From SIG607 sp045537575 (GTDB lineage: Bacteria; Bacillota; Clostridia; Oscillospirales; Acutalibacteraceae), in assembly GCA_045537575.1 (NCBI GenBank), contig JAZSPU010000040.1, positions 1 to 17,824 on the forward strand: DNA of 17,824 nt, written 5' to 3'. The position numbers were made by a program, and so were the translations under genes. Shown here piece by piece: positions 7,017 through 14,014 of the stretch. The notes under the pieces were generated by a model. The model was given only the letters and a program-made list of their open reading frames with translations, had not been told where the DNA came from and ran no database searches. How positions within the stretch are numbered: position 1 is the first letter of the stretch; every line of letters begins with the position of its first letter.

Positions 7017-8646
7017 ATTTTTAAAAGGCATTATAAAAACCCTTTTGATTTTAGTTATAATATTTTTAGAATATTGGTTTATGCTGCCGCCTATAAATTT
7101 AAGAAGCACAGCCTTTTATTTCTTTATAATAGTTGCTACCCTTACCGCCTTTATAATAGGCAGAGTAGGCGGTGCGTTTTCTACTGTTAAAGCGGTTAAA
7201 GAGGTAAACGTAACTGATGTTAAAGCCTTGAGCCTCGGCGCCTTTAAAAAACTTAAGTTTTCCACCAAAACAACCCTTTCAATATGTCTTTTAATAGTAC
7301 TTTTGATTATTGTGGGTAATATTATAGGCGCTAAAATTTTTAATGCTTCAAAATACAATACGCTTATTACCTTTAATGACGGCGATTTCGTAAAAGAGGT
7401 AAGCGAAATAAGTATGGACCAGATTCCCGTAGTTGACCGCGATACTGCATCACGTCTGGGACAAAGAAAGCTTGGCGAAATGTCAGACCTTGTTTCGCAG
7501 TTTGAAATAGAAGAGCTTTATACACAGATAAACTATAAGGGAAGGCCCGTAAGGGTTACCCCCCTTCGTTACGGTGATATAATAAAGTGGTTTAATAACA
7601 GAAAGCAGGGCATACCGGCATATATTACTGTTGATATGGCTTCTCAGGAAACCACACTTAACCGACTTGATACGGGTATAAAATATTCAAAAAGCGAATA
7701 TTTTATGAGAAATGTAGAAAGAAAACTGCGTTTTGATTATCCTACAAAGATTTTTGATGATATTTCTTTTGAAATAGACGATAACGGCACACCGTATTGG
7801 GTGGCTTCTACCGTGCAGTTCAGAATCGGTCTTTTCAGCGGTAAGGATATCGGCGGCGCGGTGCTTATGAATGCGCAAACGGGCGAAAGCAAATATTATC
7901 CCTTAAGTGAGATTCCTACTTGGGTTGATCAGGTCTTTAGTTCAAACATGGTACTAAATCAGCTTGATTATAACGGAAAATACCGTTCGGGATGGCTTAA
8001 CTCCATTATAGGACAAAGGGGTGTTATAGGCACAACCGACGGCTATAACTATCTCGCAATTAATGATGACGTATGGCTTTATACGGGCATTACCTCGGTT
8101 ACAAGCGATGAATCGAATATCGGCTTTGTGCTTACCAATCTTCGCACAAAGGAAACAAGATATTACCCCGTACCAGGTGCAGAGGAATATTCTGCAATGA
8201 GCTCGGCTCAGGGACAGGTACAGCATTTAGGCTATAAGGCAACCTTCCCCATTCTTTTAAATGTAGCAGAGCGTCCCAGTTATTTTATGTCATTAAAGGA
8301 CTCGGCAGGGCTGGTTAAGATGTACGCTTTTGTTGACGTACAGCAGTATCAGATAGTAGGAACGGGCAATACTGTAGAGGAAAGCCGTATGGACTATCTG
8401 TCTAAGCTTAAAAAGAATGACGTTTCTTTAACCGAAGAAAAGAACGATAAAGAAACCGGCAACGTAGCAATGATAGAAAGCGCCGTAATGGACGGTAATA
8501 CCTGCTATTTTGTAACCCTTGAGGGAAATGAAAAGGTGTTTATTCTTCCCGTAACCCTGTCGGATAAACTTCCCTTCTTAAAGGAAGGCGACAGTATTAC
8601 GGTGCACTATAACGATAGCGGAGTGGTAAAGGTAGAATTTAACTAA
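7009..8646 (+). CDS. Membrane protein of unknown function with large extracellular domain
   Basis: I do not recognise a named family. The product is 545 residues from the ATG at 7009, which sits 9 bases after GGAG; an in-frame GTG at 7006 is closer and less likely. There are three hydrophobic segments near the N-terminus (about 10-27, 33-51 and 89-109), then about 435 mostly soluble residues, probably outside the cell. That part has repeated aromatic and strand-like segments (YYPLSEIPTWVDQV, YNYLAINDDVWLYTGITSV, FVLTNLRTKETRYYPV), which suggest a duplicated beta-rich module. An acidic linker (about 470-484) leads to a small beta C-terminal domain. Its start overlaps the stop of the PBP5-like gene, suggesting joint work at the envelope. 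Function is not assigned. Confidence 0.85.
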   Translation: MNKFLKGIIKTLLILVIIFLEYWFMLPPINLRSTAFYFFIIVATLTAFIIGRVGGAFSTVKAVKEVNVTDVKALSLGAFKKLKFSTKTTLSICLLIVLLIIVGNIIGAKIFNASKYNTLITFNDGDFVKEVSEISMDQIPVVDRDTASRLGQRKLGEMSDLVSQFEIEELYTQINYKGRPVRVTPLRYGDIIKWFNNRKQGIPAYITVDMASQETTLNRLDTGIKYSKSEYFMRNVERKLRFDYPTKIFDDISFEIDDNGTPYWVASTVQFRIGLFSGKDIGGAVLMNAQTGESKYYPLSEIPTWVDQVFSSNMVLNQLDYNGKYRSGWLNSIIGQRGVIGTTDGYNYLAINDDVWLYTGITSVTSDESNIGFVLTNLRTKETRYYPVPGAEEYSAMSSAQGQVQHLGYKATFPILLNVAERPSYFMSLKDSAGLVKMYAFVDVQQYQIVGTGNTVEESRMDYLSKLKKNDVSLTEEKNDKETGNVAMIESAVMDGNTCYFVTLEGNEKVFILPVTLSDKLPFLKEGDSITVHYNDSGVVKVEFN

Positions 8647-8651
8647 AAAAA

Positions 8652-8700
8652 CGGCTCATATAAGGAGTATAACTGTTTATACTACTTTTGGGGTGAGCCG
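8652..8700 (+). promoter_or_regulatory. Leader hairpin overlapping the ribosome site of the next gene
   Basis: An outer stem CGGCTCA (8652-8658) pairs with TGAGCCG (8694-8700). An inner stem AGTATAA (8666-8672) pairs with TTATACT (8677-8683) around a CTGT loop. The right outer arm covers part of GGGGTGA, the likely ribosome site for the ATG at 8702. The fold could limit translation of the downstream gene. There is no T-run, so it is not an intrinsic terminator. Confidence 0.5.
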
Positions 8701-8701
8701 A

Positions 8702-9370
8702 ATGGTGAATATAACGGCGGCGGCAGAAGTGATTTTGATTTCATTACTTCTGCGCCGCTTTTTAAATTTAAAGGAAAAATTCAGGGAAATAATTACTGGG
8801 GTTTTATGCCTTTTTTTGCTGTCTTTGAATATTCTTAAATATGCCGCGCAAAGCTTTCTTGCGGGAAGTCTTAGTATTCCGGTGGAATTTTCGGCTGTAG
8901 CCTATTTTGCCGTACCCATTATAATTCTTTTTCGCATTGGCTTTTTAAGGGTGTGGGCGGTATATTCCTCGCTTCTTGCGGGAAGCGGATATTTTTTTGC
9001 GTTTGCCCTTTTCGGAGACAAAATTTATAAGAATTACCCCCTTGATAAAATCTTGGTGGCATTACTGTGCCACGGAATACTTCTTTTCATAGGACTAAGT
9101 CAGATTTCTTTTAAAAGGTTTTCAGCTTATTCGGGCTGGGTGCTGACTATAGGGCTGTGCATCTGTGTTTTTCACGCCCTTAATATGAGCAATTTTGCCG
9201 TAAATCTCAGGGGTGTATTTATGTATGAACTGATTTTTGGCTTTGCCGCCGTTGACCTGTTTGGTGAAATGATATTACCCTTATATTATTTTTTGGTATT
9301 TGCAGTTTTCTCTTTTTCGTTAGGGCTTTTTTATAAATTAAATAATTTTTTGGCAAAAAATAATCCGTGA
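8702..9370 (+). CDS. Polytopic membrane protein of unknown function
   Basis: A 222-residue, very hydrophobic protein with about six or seven membrane helices and short connecting loops. No motif lets me name a family. I start it at the ATG at 8702, which lies a few bases after GGGGTGA; an in-frame GTG at 8693 would give three more residues but overlaps that ribosome site. It follows the large membrane protein gene by 55 bases on the same strand and is probably co-transcribed with it and the PBP5-like gene. Its stop codon lies inside the stem of the terminator that follows. It could be an envelope partner of the two genes before it; this rests on position only. Confidence 0.75.
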   Translation: MVNITAAAEVILISLLLRRFLNLKEKFREIITGVLCLFLLSLNILKYAAQSFLAGSLSIPVEFSAVAYFAVPIIILFRIGFLRVWAVYSSLLAGSGYFFAFALFGDKIYKNYPLDKILVALLCHGILLFIGLSQISFKRFSAYSGWVLTIGLCICVFHALNMSNFAVNLRGVFMYELIFGFAAVDLFGEMILPLYYFLVFAVFSFSLGLFYKLNNFLAKNNP

Positions 9371-9396
9371 TACTTTTGTACCACGGATTTGGTTTT
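9362..9396. terminator. Bidirectional intrinsic terminator
   Basis: The stem 9362-9373 pairs with 9378-9389 (12 positions with one A-C mismatch) around a TTTT loop. The plus side runs into TGGTTTTGTTTTTT. The minus side runs into ATTATTTTTTG. It separates two converging genes and includes the last bases of the upstream one. Confidence 0.88.
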
Positions 9397-9401
9397 GTTT
9401 T

Positions 9402-10760
9402 TTATACCTTTACGTAACCGAGGGCTTCGAGCACCGAGAAGCCTAGGATAAGAATTATACAAACGGGAGCGATATAGCGGATAACAACGGTGAAAAGCTT
9501 TTTGCCGCTGAATTTGCCTGAAAGCTCTGCCTCTTCAATAAGCGCCTTGGGCTTTATAACGTAGCCTACAAAGATGCAGGTCAAAAGGGCTACTATAGGC
9601 ATAAGAACGCTGTTGCTTATAAAATCAAAGAAGTCAAGGAAGCTAAAGCCTAAGAGCTTAACGCTGTCCCAGACACCCGTTACGCCGTTTCCAAGAGCAG
9701 AGGGAATACCAAGGACTATGCATACTAAAAATACCACTATACAAGCCATTTTTCTGTTTAATTTGGTTCTGTCGCAAACAAAGGATACAACCGTTTCCAT
9801 AAGAGAAATAGAAGATGTAAGGGCAGCGAAAAGAACCATTACAAAGAACAGAATACCTATAACAATGCCTCCTGGCATATTGTCAAATACCTTGGGAAGA
9901 GTCATAAACATAAGACCTGCGCCTTTGTTTATATCTCCTGCGCCCGAGAAGGCGAATACACCGGGAACAACCATAAGACCTGCAAGAAATGCAATGCCTG
10001 TATCGAAAATTTCAACCTGATGAACAGCAGAGGAAACATTAACGTCCTTTTTCATATAAGAGCCGTAGGTTATCATAATACCCATTGCAAGACTCATTGA
10101 ATAGAAAAGCTGTCCCATTGCCGCAAGAACGGTAGTGAAGGAGAATTTTTTAAAGTCGGGAACAAGGTAATATTTAAGACCTTCCATAGCGCCGGGCATA
10201 CAAATTGTATATATTGCAATAAATAAAATAAGTACAACAAGGGCAGGCATAAGTATTTTGCTAACCTTTTCGACACCCTTTTCAACGCCTAAAAGAACAA
10301 TAAGCGCTGTAATAGCAAGGAATAAAAGGAACCAACCGATAGGCTGCCCAATTTGTCCCATATAGTTAATAAAGTAACTGTCATCAGCAGTTGCCTTTGC
10401 GCCGCCCGAAATAAATGCGAAGAAATATTTAATAATCCAACCGCCTATTACGGAATAGTAAGGAAGAATAATAACGGGCACAAGGGCTGCAAGCCAACCT
10501 ACAAAGGACCACTTTTTGTTAAGTGTGCTAAAGGCTTTAATAGCGCTTTTCCCTGTTTTTCTGCCTATAAGAATTTCGGCGCAGGAAAGAGCAAAGCCAA
10601 AGGTAATAACCAAAATAAGATAAACAAGCAGGAAAATTCCGCCGCCGTGTTTAGCCGCAAGATAGGGGAAACGCCAGATATTACCAAGACCTACCGCACT
10701 TCCTGCAGTGGCAAGAACAAATCCTAATTTTCCCGAAAAGCTACTGCGATTTTCGCTCAT
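9402..10760 (-). CDS. Neurotransmitter:sodium symporter (NSS/SNF) family transporter
   Basis: A 452-residue inner-membrane transporter of the LeuT-type NSS family, expected to couple Na+ entry to uptake of an amino acid or related amine. The N-terminal signature is clear: SFSGKLGFVLATAG followed by SAVGLGNIWRFPYLAAKHGGG (about 21-41), the unwound first helix that binds Na+ and substrate. About 11-12 hydrophobic helices follow. Residues near GQLFYSMSLAMGIMITYGSY (about 216-235) match the family's helix 6 region. The length fits bacterial NSS members. The substrate cannot be read from sequence; an aromatic or branched amino acid is possible. It has its own promoter, and a shared terminator lies downstream. 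Confidence 0.95.
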   Translation of the reverse strand: MSENRSSFSGKLGFVLATAGSAVGLGNIWRFPYLAAKHGGGIFLLVYLILVITFGFALSCAEILIGRKTGKSAIKAFSTLNKKWSFVGWLAALVPVIILPYYSVIGGWIIKYFFAFISGGAKATADDSYFINYMGQIGQPIGWFLLFLAITALIVLLGVEKGVEKVSKILMPALVVLILFIAIYTICMPGAMEGLKYYLVPDFKKFSFTTVLAAMGQLFYSMSLAMGIMITYGSYMKKDVNVSSAVHQVEIFDTGIAFLAGLMVVPGVFAFSGAGDINKGAGLMFMTLPKVFDNMPGGIVIGILFFVMVLFAALTSSISLMETVVSFVCDRTKLNRKMACIVVFLVCIVLGIPSALGNGVTGVWDSVKLLGFSFLDFFDFISNSVLMPIVALLTCIFVGYVIKPKALIEEAELSGKFSGKKLFTVVIRYIAPVCIILILGFSVLEALGYVKV

Positions 10761-10797
10761 AATTTCTCAAACCTTTCAAATGAATAAATATATTAGT

Positions 10798-10826
10798 ATT
10801 ATGCCATATTTTGCCTAAAAAAGCAA
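10798..10826 (-). promoter_or_regulatory. Probable promoter for the sodium symporter gene
   Basis: Minus strand: TTGCTT (10826-10821), a 17-base spacer, then CATAAT (10803-10798), about 38 bases before the ATG. The -10 box is good and the -35 box moderate. No terminator was seen between the upstream SLOG-like gene and this site, so some read-through is possible. Confidence 0.5.
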
Positions 10827-10853
10827 GGAAAACTGATTATATAAAAAAGTAAA

Positions 10854-11324
10854 TTACAAATAGGCAAGATTTATTATCTTTTTGTTCTTACTTTTTGCGT
10901 AGTTAATGGTTTTATAGGCACCGCCCTCATTGTGTTCAATGTAGCAAATAATAAGGTCTGCCCTATCCACCATTTCGCGATTGCGTTTAACTATTGCTGA
11001 TTTTGGGTGAGATTTTGATGCCGTATAAGAAATTTCTATTTCACTATAAAACTCTTCAAAATATTTTATGTTGTTATTATACTCTGCGGTTATATATGGT
11101 AAGACTAAAACCAGCGAACTGTTATCGCTTCTATAATTTTTTCTAACGCGACATATTGAAGAAGCCGCGCATATATCAAAATCGCCGTTTCTTCCTACCA
11201 AAAAATCTACATATTCTTTTTCGTTTATAAGTTTTCGTATCTGTTCTTCAAGTAAAACTTCGACCTTATACTGTTCGGGGATGACTCTGTGTCCAAACAA
11301 AGCAACTGTAAAAATATTTAACAT
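10854..11324 (-). CDS. SLOG/DUF1273-like Rossmann-fold protein
   Basis: A small cytoplasmic protein, 156 residues from the ATG at 11324, which has AGGTGA five bases upstream; a GTG at 11333 lies inside that ribosome site and is less likely. The layout resembles SLOG (YpsA/DUF1273) proteins, Rossmann-like domains thought to bind nucleotide-type ligands. Near the N-terminus is VALFGHR. In the middle is a strand ending VLVLPY. The C-terminal half has RNREMVDRADLIICYI, then GGAYKTINYAKSKNKKIINL, the usual loop that holds ligand phosphate. No toxin or effector domain is fused. It is divergent from a small XRE regulator, and a dyad lies in its promoter. It is probably a regulated accessory gene; some SLOG proteins act in phage defence or stress signalling, but nothing here proves either. 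Confidence 0.7.
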   Translation of the reverse strand: MLNIFTVALFGHRVIPEQYKVEVLLEEQIRKLINEKEYVDFLVGRNGDFDICAASSICRVRKNYRSDNSSLVLVLPYITAEYNNNIKYFEEFYSEIEISYTASKSHPKSAIVKRNREMVDRADLIICYIEHNEGGAYKTINYAKSKNKKIINLAYL

Positions 11325-11368
11325 AACTTTCACCTAAATTACTGATTATAGTTTGATATTTATATTAT

Positions 11369-11397
11369 ATTATACCGCTAATATCGGTAATTATCAA
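11369..11397 (-). promoter_or_regulatory. Strong promoter of the SLOG-like gene with operator in the spacer
   Basis: Minus strand: TTGATA (11397-11392), exactly 17 bases, then TATAAT (11374-11369). The spacer is almost filled by a dyad, TACCG and CGGTA at 11373-11377 and 11385-11389 on the plus strand. A protein bound there would block RNA polymerase. The XRE protein encoded next door is the obvious candidate repressor. Confidence 0.75.
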
Positions 11398-11404
11398 GTG
11401 TAAT

Positions 11405-11430
11405 CGGTAGTTTCAACGTGAATATTACCG
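11405..11430. promoter_or_regulatory. Second CGGTA/TACCG dyad upstream of the XRE gene
   Basis: CGGTA at 11405-11409 and TACCG at 11426-11430 repeat the half-sites of the dyad in the SLOG promoter, with a wider 16-base gap. They flank the region where a weak plus-strand promoter would lie (TTTCAA at 11411, then an AT-rich -10 zone at 11434-11448). This suggests autoregulation of the XRE gene. Confidence 0.5.
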
Positions 11431-11469
11431 CTTTAATTATTATACAATAACAAAGGTGAGGTGTTTACA

Positions 11470-11781
11470 ATGGATTTACAGTTTATAAGAGACAGAATTT
11501 CAGTTTTAAGAATAAAAAAGAATGTATCTGAATACAGAATGAGTACAGATTTAGGACATAGCAAAAGTTATATTCAAAGTATTTCATCGGGCAGGTCTGT
11601 TCCGTCTTTAGGTGAATTTCTTTATATATGTGAATATCTCGGAGTGACACCGAAAGAATTTTTTGACGAAGATATAAAAGAGCCACAACTTGTCAGTAAA
11701 TTATATGAATTAACTAAGAATATGTCAGAAAAAGATTTAGAAGTGCTTATCAGTACTGCTAAACGACTTAATGACAGATAA
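11470..11781 (+). CDS. Small XRE-family (Cro/CI-type) transcriptional regulator
   Basis: A 103-residue DNA-binding protein. I use the ATG at 11470, six bases after a GAGGTG ribosome site; an in-frame GTG at 11461 lies within that site. The helix-turn-helix covers about residues 5-60 and ends with the usual XRE pattern (SYIQSISSGRSVPSLGEFLYICEYLGVTPKEFF). A short helical C-terminal region (about 70-103, SEKDLEVLISTAKRL) probably serves in dimerisation. It is divergent from the SLOG-like gene and shares a 145-base intergenic region with repeated CGGTA/TACCG half-sites. I infer that it represses itself and the SLOG-like gene. Confidence 0.9.
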   Translation: MDLQFIRDRISVLRIKKNVSEYRMSTDLGHSKSYIQSISSGRSVPSLGEFLYICEYLGVTPKEFFDEDIKEPQLVSKLYELTKNMSEKDLEVLISTAKRLNDR

Positions 11782-11784
11782 AAT

Positions 11785-11806
11785 GGGACGATGTGGGCAT
11801 CGTCCC
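11785..11806 (+). repeat. Perfect 9-bp palindrome after the XRE gene, possibly a REP-like element
   Basis: GGGACGATG (11785-11793) and CATCGTCCC (11798-11806) form a perfect stem with a TGGG loop, followed by CTAC and no T-run. Similar GC-rich palindromes ending in CCCCTAC recur between genes in clostridial genomes, so this may be one copy of a dispersed repeat. It could also slow transcription at the end of the XRE gene. Only one copy is in this window. Confidence 0.5.
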
Positions 11807-11840
11807 CTACTAATTTCCTATATGTTTTTGTCGAAATTTG

Positions 11841-11849
11841 TGGTATAAT
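11841..11849 (+). promoter_or_regulatory. Orphan extended -10 promoter element facing a terminator
   Basis: TGG followed by a perfect TATAAT (11844-11849) forms an extended -10 box. No good -35 is seen. A transcript starting near 11856 would reach the terminator hairpin within about 40 bases, so it has no gene to serve on this strand. Confidence 0.4.
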
Positions 11850-11861
11850 CTCCTAGAACTT

Positions 11862-11900
11862 AAAAATCGCACTTCCTTTATAGAAGTGCGATTTTTTTTA
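11862..11900. terminator. Intrinsic terminator of the paaK-ACT operon (works on both strands)
   Basis: A 14-bp perfect stem (11862-11875 with 11883-11896) has a 7-base loop. The minus strand ends in a T-run (the AAAAA at 11862-11866 on the plus strand) after the ACT gene. The plus strand ends in eight Ts. It closes the minus-strand operon and blocks transcription from the XRE side. Confidence 0.88.
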
Positions 11901-12329
11901 TAGCTTTTCTACGTCTTTGTCGGTGATAATGTGGAAGCCGTTTGCTTCAAGGGCGTTTTCTGCCTTTTCGTTATCGGCAACGCGAAGAACGACGTAAGCG
12001 TGTTTTTCGGTTCTTGTCATAAATGCGTAAAGGTATTCCATATTTATATGGTTTTCATCAAGTACCTTTAAGGCAACTGATAGTTTTCCGGGGGCATCGC
12101 CTATTTTAACGCCTACAACGTCGGTGGTTTTAATAAGATAGCCTTCATCCTTTAGGGTGTCAAGGGCTGTCTGCGTATCGTTTACAATAAGGCGGAGAAT
12201 TCCGAAATCCTCGGTATCTGCAATTGAAAGGGCGCGGATGTTTACGTTGTGCTTTGCTAAAGTATCGGTAATTGCTACCAAAGAGCCCTGCTGATTTTGA
12301 ACAAAAACAGTAAGTTGTTTTAATGACAT
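11898..12329 (-). CDS. Tandem ACT-domain amino-acid-binding protein
   Basis: A 143-residue cytoplasmic protein made of two ACT domains, about 3-70 (LTVFVQNQQGSLVAITDTLAKHNVNIRALSI) and 71-140 (VVGVKIGDAPGKLSVALKVLDENHINMEYLYAF). ACT domains bind amino acids and act as allosteric sensors. Stand-alone double-ACT proteins of this type often sit beside phenylacetate-CoA ligase and indolepyruvate oxidoreductase genes, as here. The gene lies 14 bases after paaK with an AAAAGGAGA ribosome site, so it is in the same T-box-controlled transcript. I infer that it senses an aromatic amino acid, perhaps phenylalanine, and modulates a partner enzyme; no catalytic domain is attached. Confidence 0.9.
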   Translation of the reverse strand: MSLKQLTVFVQNQQGSLVAITDTLAKHNVNIRALSIADTEDFGILRLIVNDTQTALDTLKDEGYLIKTTDVVGVKIGDAPGKLSVALKVLDENHINMEYLYAFMTRTEKHAYVVLRVADNEKAENALEANGFHIITDKDVEKL

Positions 12330-12343
12330 AATCTATTCTCCTT

Positions 12344-13651
12344 TTAATGTAATTTGTGCTTATCATTAACGCGTACAGCCTTGCCTTCGCTTCTTGTTAT
12401 GCTCTTAGGCGGAACAAGATGAACGGCAGGGTTGATACCAAGCATAAGCTTCATTGAATTTGAAAGCTTCTTTTCAAGGCTTGTTATACCGCTTACGGTA
12501 TCGGTGAACTGGTCGGGATTCATTTCAACGTTAACGTCGAAGGTGTCATTGTTACCTACTCTGTCAACGATAATCTGATAGTTAGGCTGATAGCCTTCGT
12601 TTAAAAGTACTGTTTCTATCTGGCTGGGGAAGACGTTTACACCGCGGATAATAAGCATATCGTCGGTTCTGCCCATAGGCTTTGCCATTTTTACAAAGGT
12701 TCTTCCGCAGGAGCATTTTTTACGGCTTAATACACATATATCACGGGTTCTGTAACGAAGTAGAGGGAATGCCTCTTTATCAAGGGCGGTAAATACAAGC
12801 TCACCCTTTTCGCCTTCGGGAAGAACTTCTTCTGTATCAGGGTCAATAATTTCGGCAATAAAGTGGTCTTCATTTATATGCATACCGCTTTGCTCACAGC
12901 ATTCAAACGCAACACCGGGGCCGCTTGTTTCGGTAAGACCGTAAATATCATAAGCCTTTATGCCTAAATCTTTTTCAATATTTCTTCTCATTTCCTCGGT
13001 CCAAGGCTCTGCGCCGAAGATACCTGCCTTAAGGGGAATCTGATCGGGAGTCATTCCCATTTCCTTTAAGGATTCGGCTATATAAGCCGCATAGGAAGGA
13101 GTACAGCAAATAATAGTTGCGTTAAGGTCGGTCATAAACTGAATCTGTCTCTCGGTAAAGCCTGAGGACATAGGAAGGGTAAGACAGCCAACCTTGTGAG
13201 AGCCGCCGTGAAGTCCCGAACCGCCTGTAAAGAGTCCGTAACCGTAGGCAACCTGACAAACGTCCTCATTAGTTCCGCCTGCGGCAACAATCGCTCTTGC
13301 ACAGCAGTCTTCCCATAAATCAATATCGTGCTGAGTATAGAAAGCAACCACACGTTTGCCTGTAGTGCCGGATGTGGAATGAATACGAACGCAGTCCTTT
13401 AAGGGAGAGCCTAAAAGACCGTAAGGATACGCGTCTCTTAAATCAGCCTTGGATAAGAAGGGGAGCTTGTGCAAATCTTCAATACCGTTAATGTCTTCGG
13501 GCTTAACCCCTTTTTTGTCCATTAAATCGCGGTAGTATGCTACGTTTTCGTAAACGTGCTTAACCTGCTTTCTTAGTTTTTCCGATTGAAGCTTTTTAAT
13601 ATCTTCAACGGGCATAGTTTCGATTTCTTTTTGATAGTAGTTTTGTGCCAT
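12344..13651 (-). CDS. paaK: Phenylacetate--CoA ligase (AMP-forming)
   Basis: Activates phenylacetate or a related arylacetate with ATP and CoA to the arylacetyl-CoA. The 435-residue length is typical for PaaK. Visible adenylate-forming motifs are the phosphate loop STSGTTGK (92-99), YGLTETSG (237-244), RYRTRD (299-304), GRTDDMLIIRGVNVFP (327-342) and RSEGKAVRV (420-428) with the likely catalytic Lys424. A Cys-x-Cys-Gly segment (313-316) is also usual in this group. The ATG at 13651 follows AAAGGATGAT. Upstream is a T-box leader with its own promoter, and the ACT gene follows. With iorAB next door it can either capture arylacetates for reductive carboxylation or finish arylpyruvate oxidation; the T-box favours the first. 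Confidence 0.95.
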   Translation of the reverse strand: MAQNYYQKEIETMPVEDIKKLQSEKLRKQVKHVYENVAYYRDLMDKKGVKPEDINGIEDLHKLPFLSKADLRDAYPYGLLGSPLKDCVRIHSTSGTTGKRVVAFYTQHDIDLWEDCCARAIVAAGGTNEDVCQVAYGYGLFTGGSGLHGGSHKVGCLTLPMSSGFTERQIQFMTDLNATIICCTPSYAAYIAESLKEMGMTPDQIPLKAGIFGAEPWTEEMRRNIEKDLGIKAYDIYGLTETSGPGVAFECCEQSGMHINEDHFIAEIIDPDTEEVLPEGEKGELVFTALDKEAFPLLRYRTRDICVLSRKKCSCGRTFVKMAKPMGRTDDMLIIRGVNVFPSQIETVLLNEGYQPNYQIIVDRVGNNDTFDVNVEMNPDQFTDTVSGITSLEKKLSNSMKLMLGINPAVHLVPPKSITRSEGKAVRVNDKHKLH

Positions 13652-13700
13652 TTTTGATCATCCTTTCTGTTATTTTGTTTGGTACAAACCTTCGGAATGA

Positions 13701-13748
13701 AAGGAAAATAAAACGTCCTCTGCATTCCGATTAAGAATACAGAGGACG
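13701..13748 (-). terminator. Regulated terminator of the T-box leader
   Basis: On the minus strand CGTCCTCTG (13748-13740) pairs with CAGAGGACG (13722-13714), extended by ATTC/GAAT with one mismatch. TTTTATTTT follows. This is the stop signal that uncharged tRNA prevents. It lies about 50 bases before the paaK start. Confidence 0.88.
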
Positions 13749-14008
13749 AGAAAATCGAAATCCCGTGGTACCACCTCAGTTCGCCGCTATCTCACGATAA
13801 CGACCTTTTCAGGTACTAACATACCTTAGTTCTGTTACGGGAACACCCGTTGCATCCTACTTAAGACTAATCTTGTTCAGCGCACTGCTAACAGAATGAA
13901 TTCAAAATGGACGCCCTCTTTGTCTCGCACCAACCGACAACTCTCTCCAGAATCTTTCCAAATTTACTTGTTTCTGCTCATCGCATTTAGTGGCGTGTTT
14001 TAACACGT
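13708..14008 (-). ncRNA. T-box leader riboswitch, probable tRNA-Phe specificity
   Basis: This fills the 402-base gap between iorB and paaK. On the minus strand the conserved T-box element AGGTGGTACCACGG lies at 13776-13763, just before the terminator. Stem I is recognisable: lower helix AGCAGAA (13978-13972) with TTCTGTT (13896-13890), the AGTA turn (13968-13965), the AGAGAG bulge (13946-13941) and a distal hairpin with GGTTGGTG. The specifier position opposite AGTA reads TTC (13900-13898), followed by the usual purine. TTC is a Phe codon. The acceptor-binding bulge TGGT (13773-13770) pairs with a tRNA ending ACCA, as tRNA-Phe does. Uncharged tRNA-Phe should allow read-through into paaK. The T-box is certain; the Phe call is strong inference. 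Confidence 0.93.
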
Positions 14009-14014
14009 TGCCTT

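Noticed and set aside
6675..7109. Open frame of 144 codons on the minus strand over the PBP5-like gene end
   Set aside because: It is antisense to two well-supported genes, and its Phe/Ser/Lys-rich sequence mirrors their codons with no recognisable domain.
9574..10020. Open frame of 148 codons on the plus strand inside the symporter gene
   Set aside because: The opposite strand encodes a clear NSS transporter; the plus-strand product is Thr/Ile/Arg-rich without domain features, a shadow frame.
13885..13890. TGC as T-box specifier (Cys)
   Set aside because: A TGC lies just before CTGAAC, which is a common distance in some leaders. But bacterial tRNA-Cys ends UCCA and would need a TGGA bulge, while this leader has TGGT; and the lower stem I helix pairs well only if TTC at 13900-13898 is the specifier.
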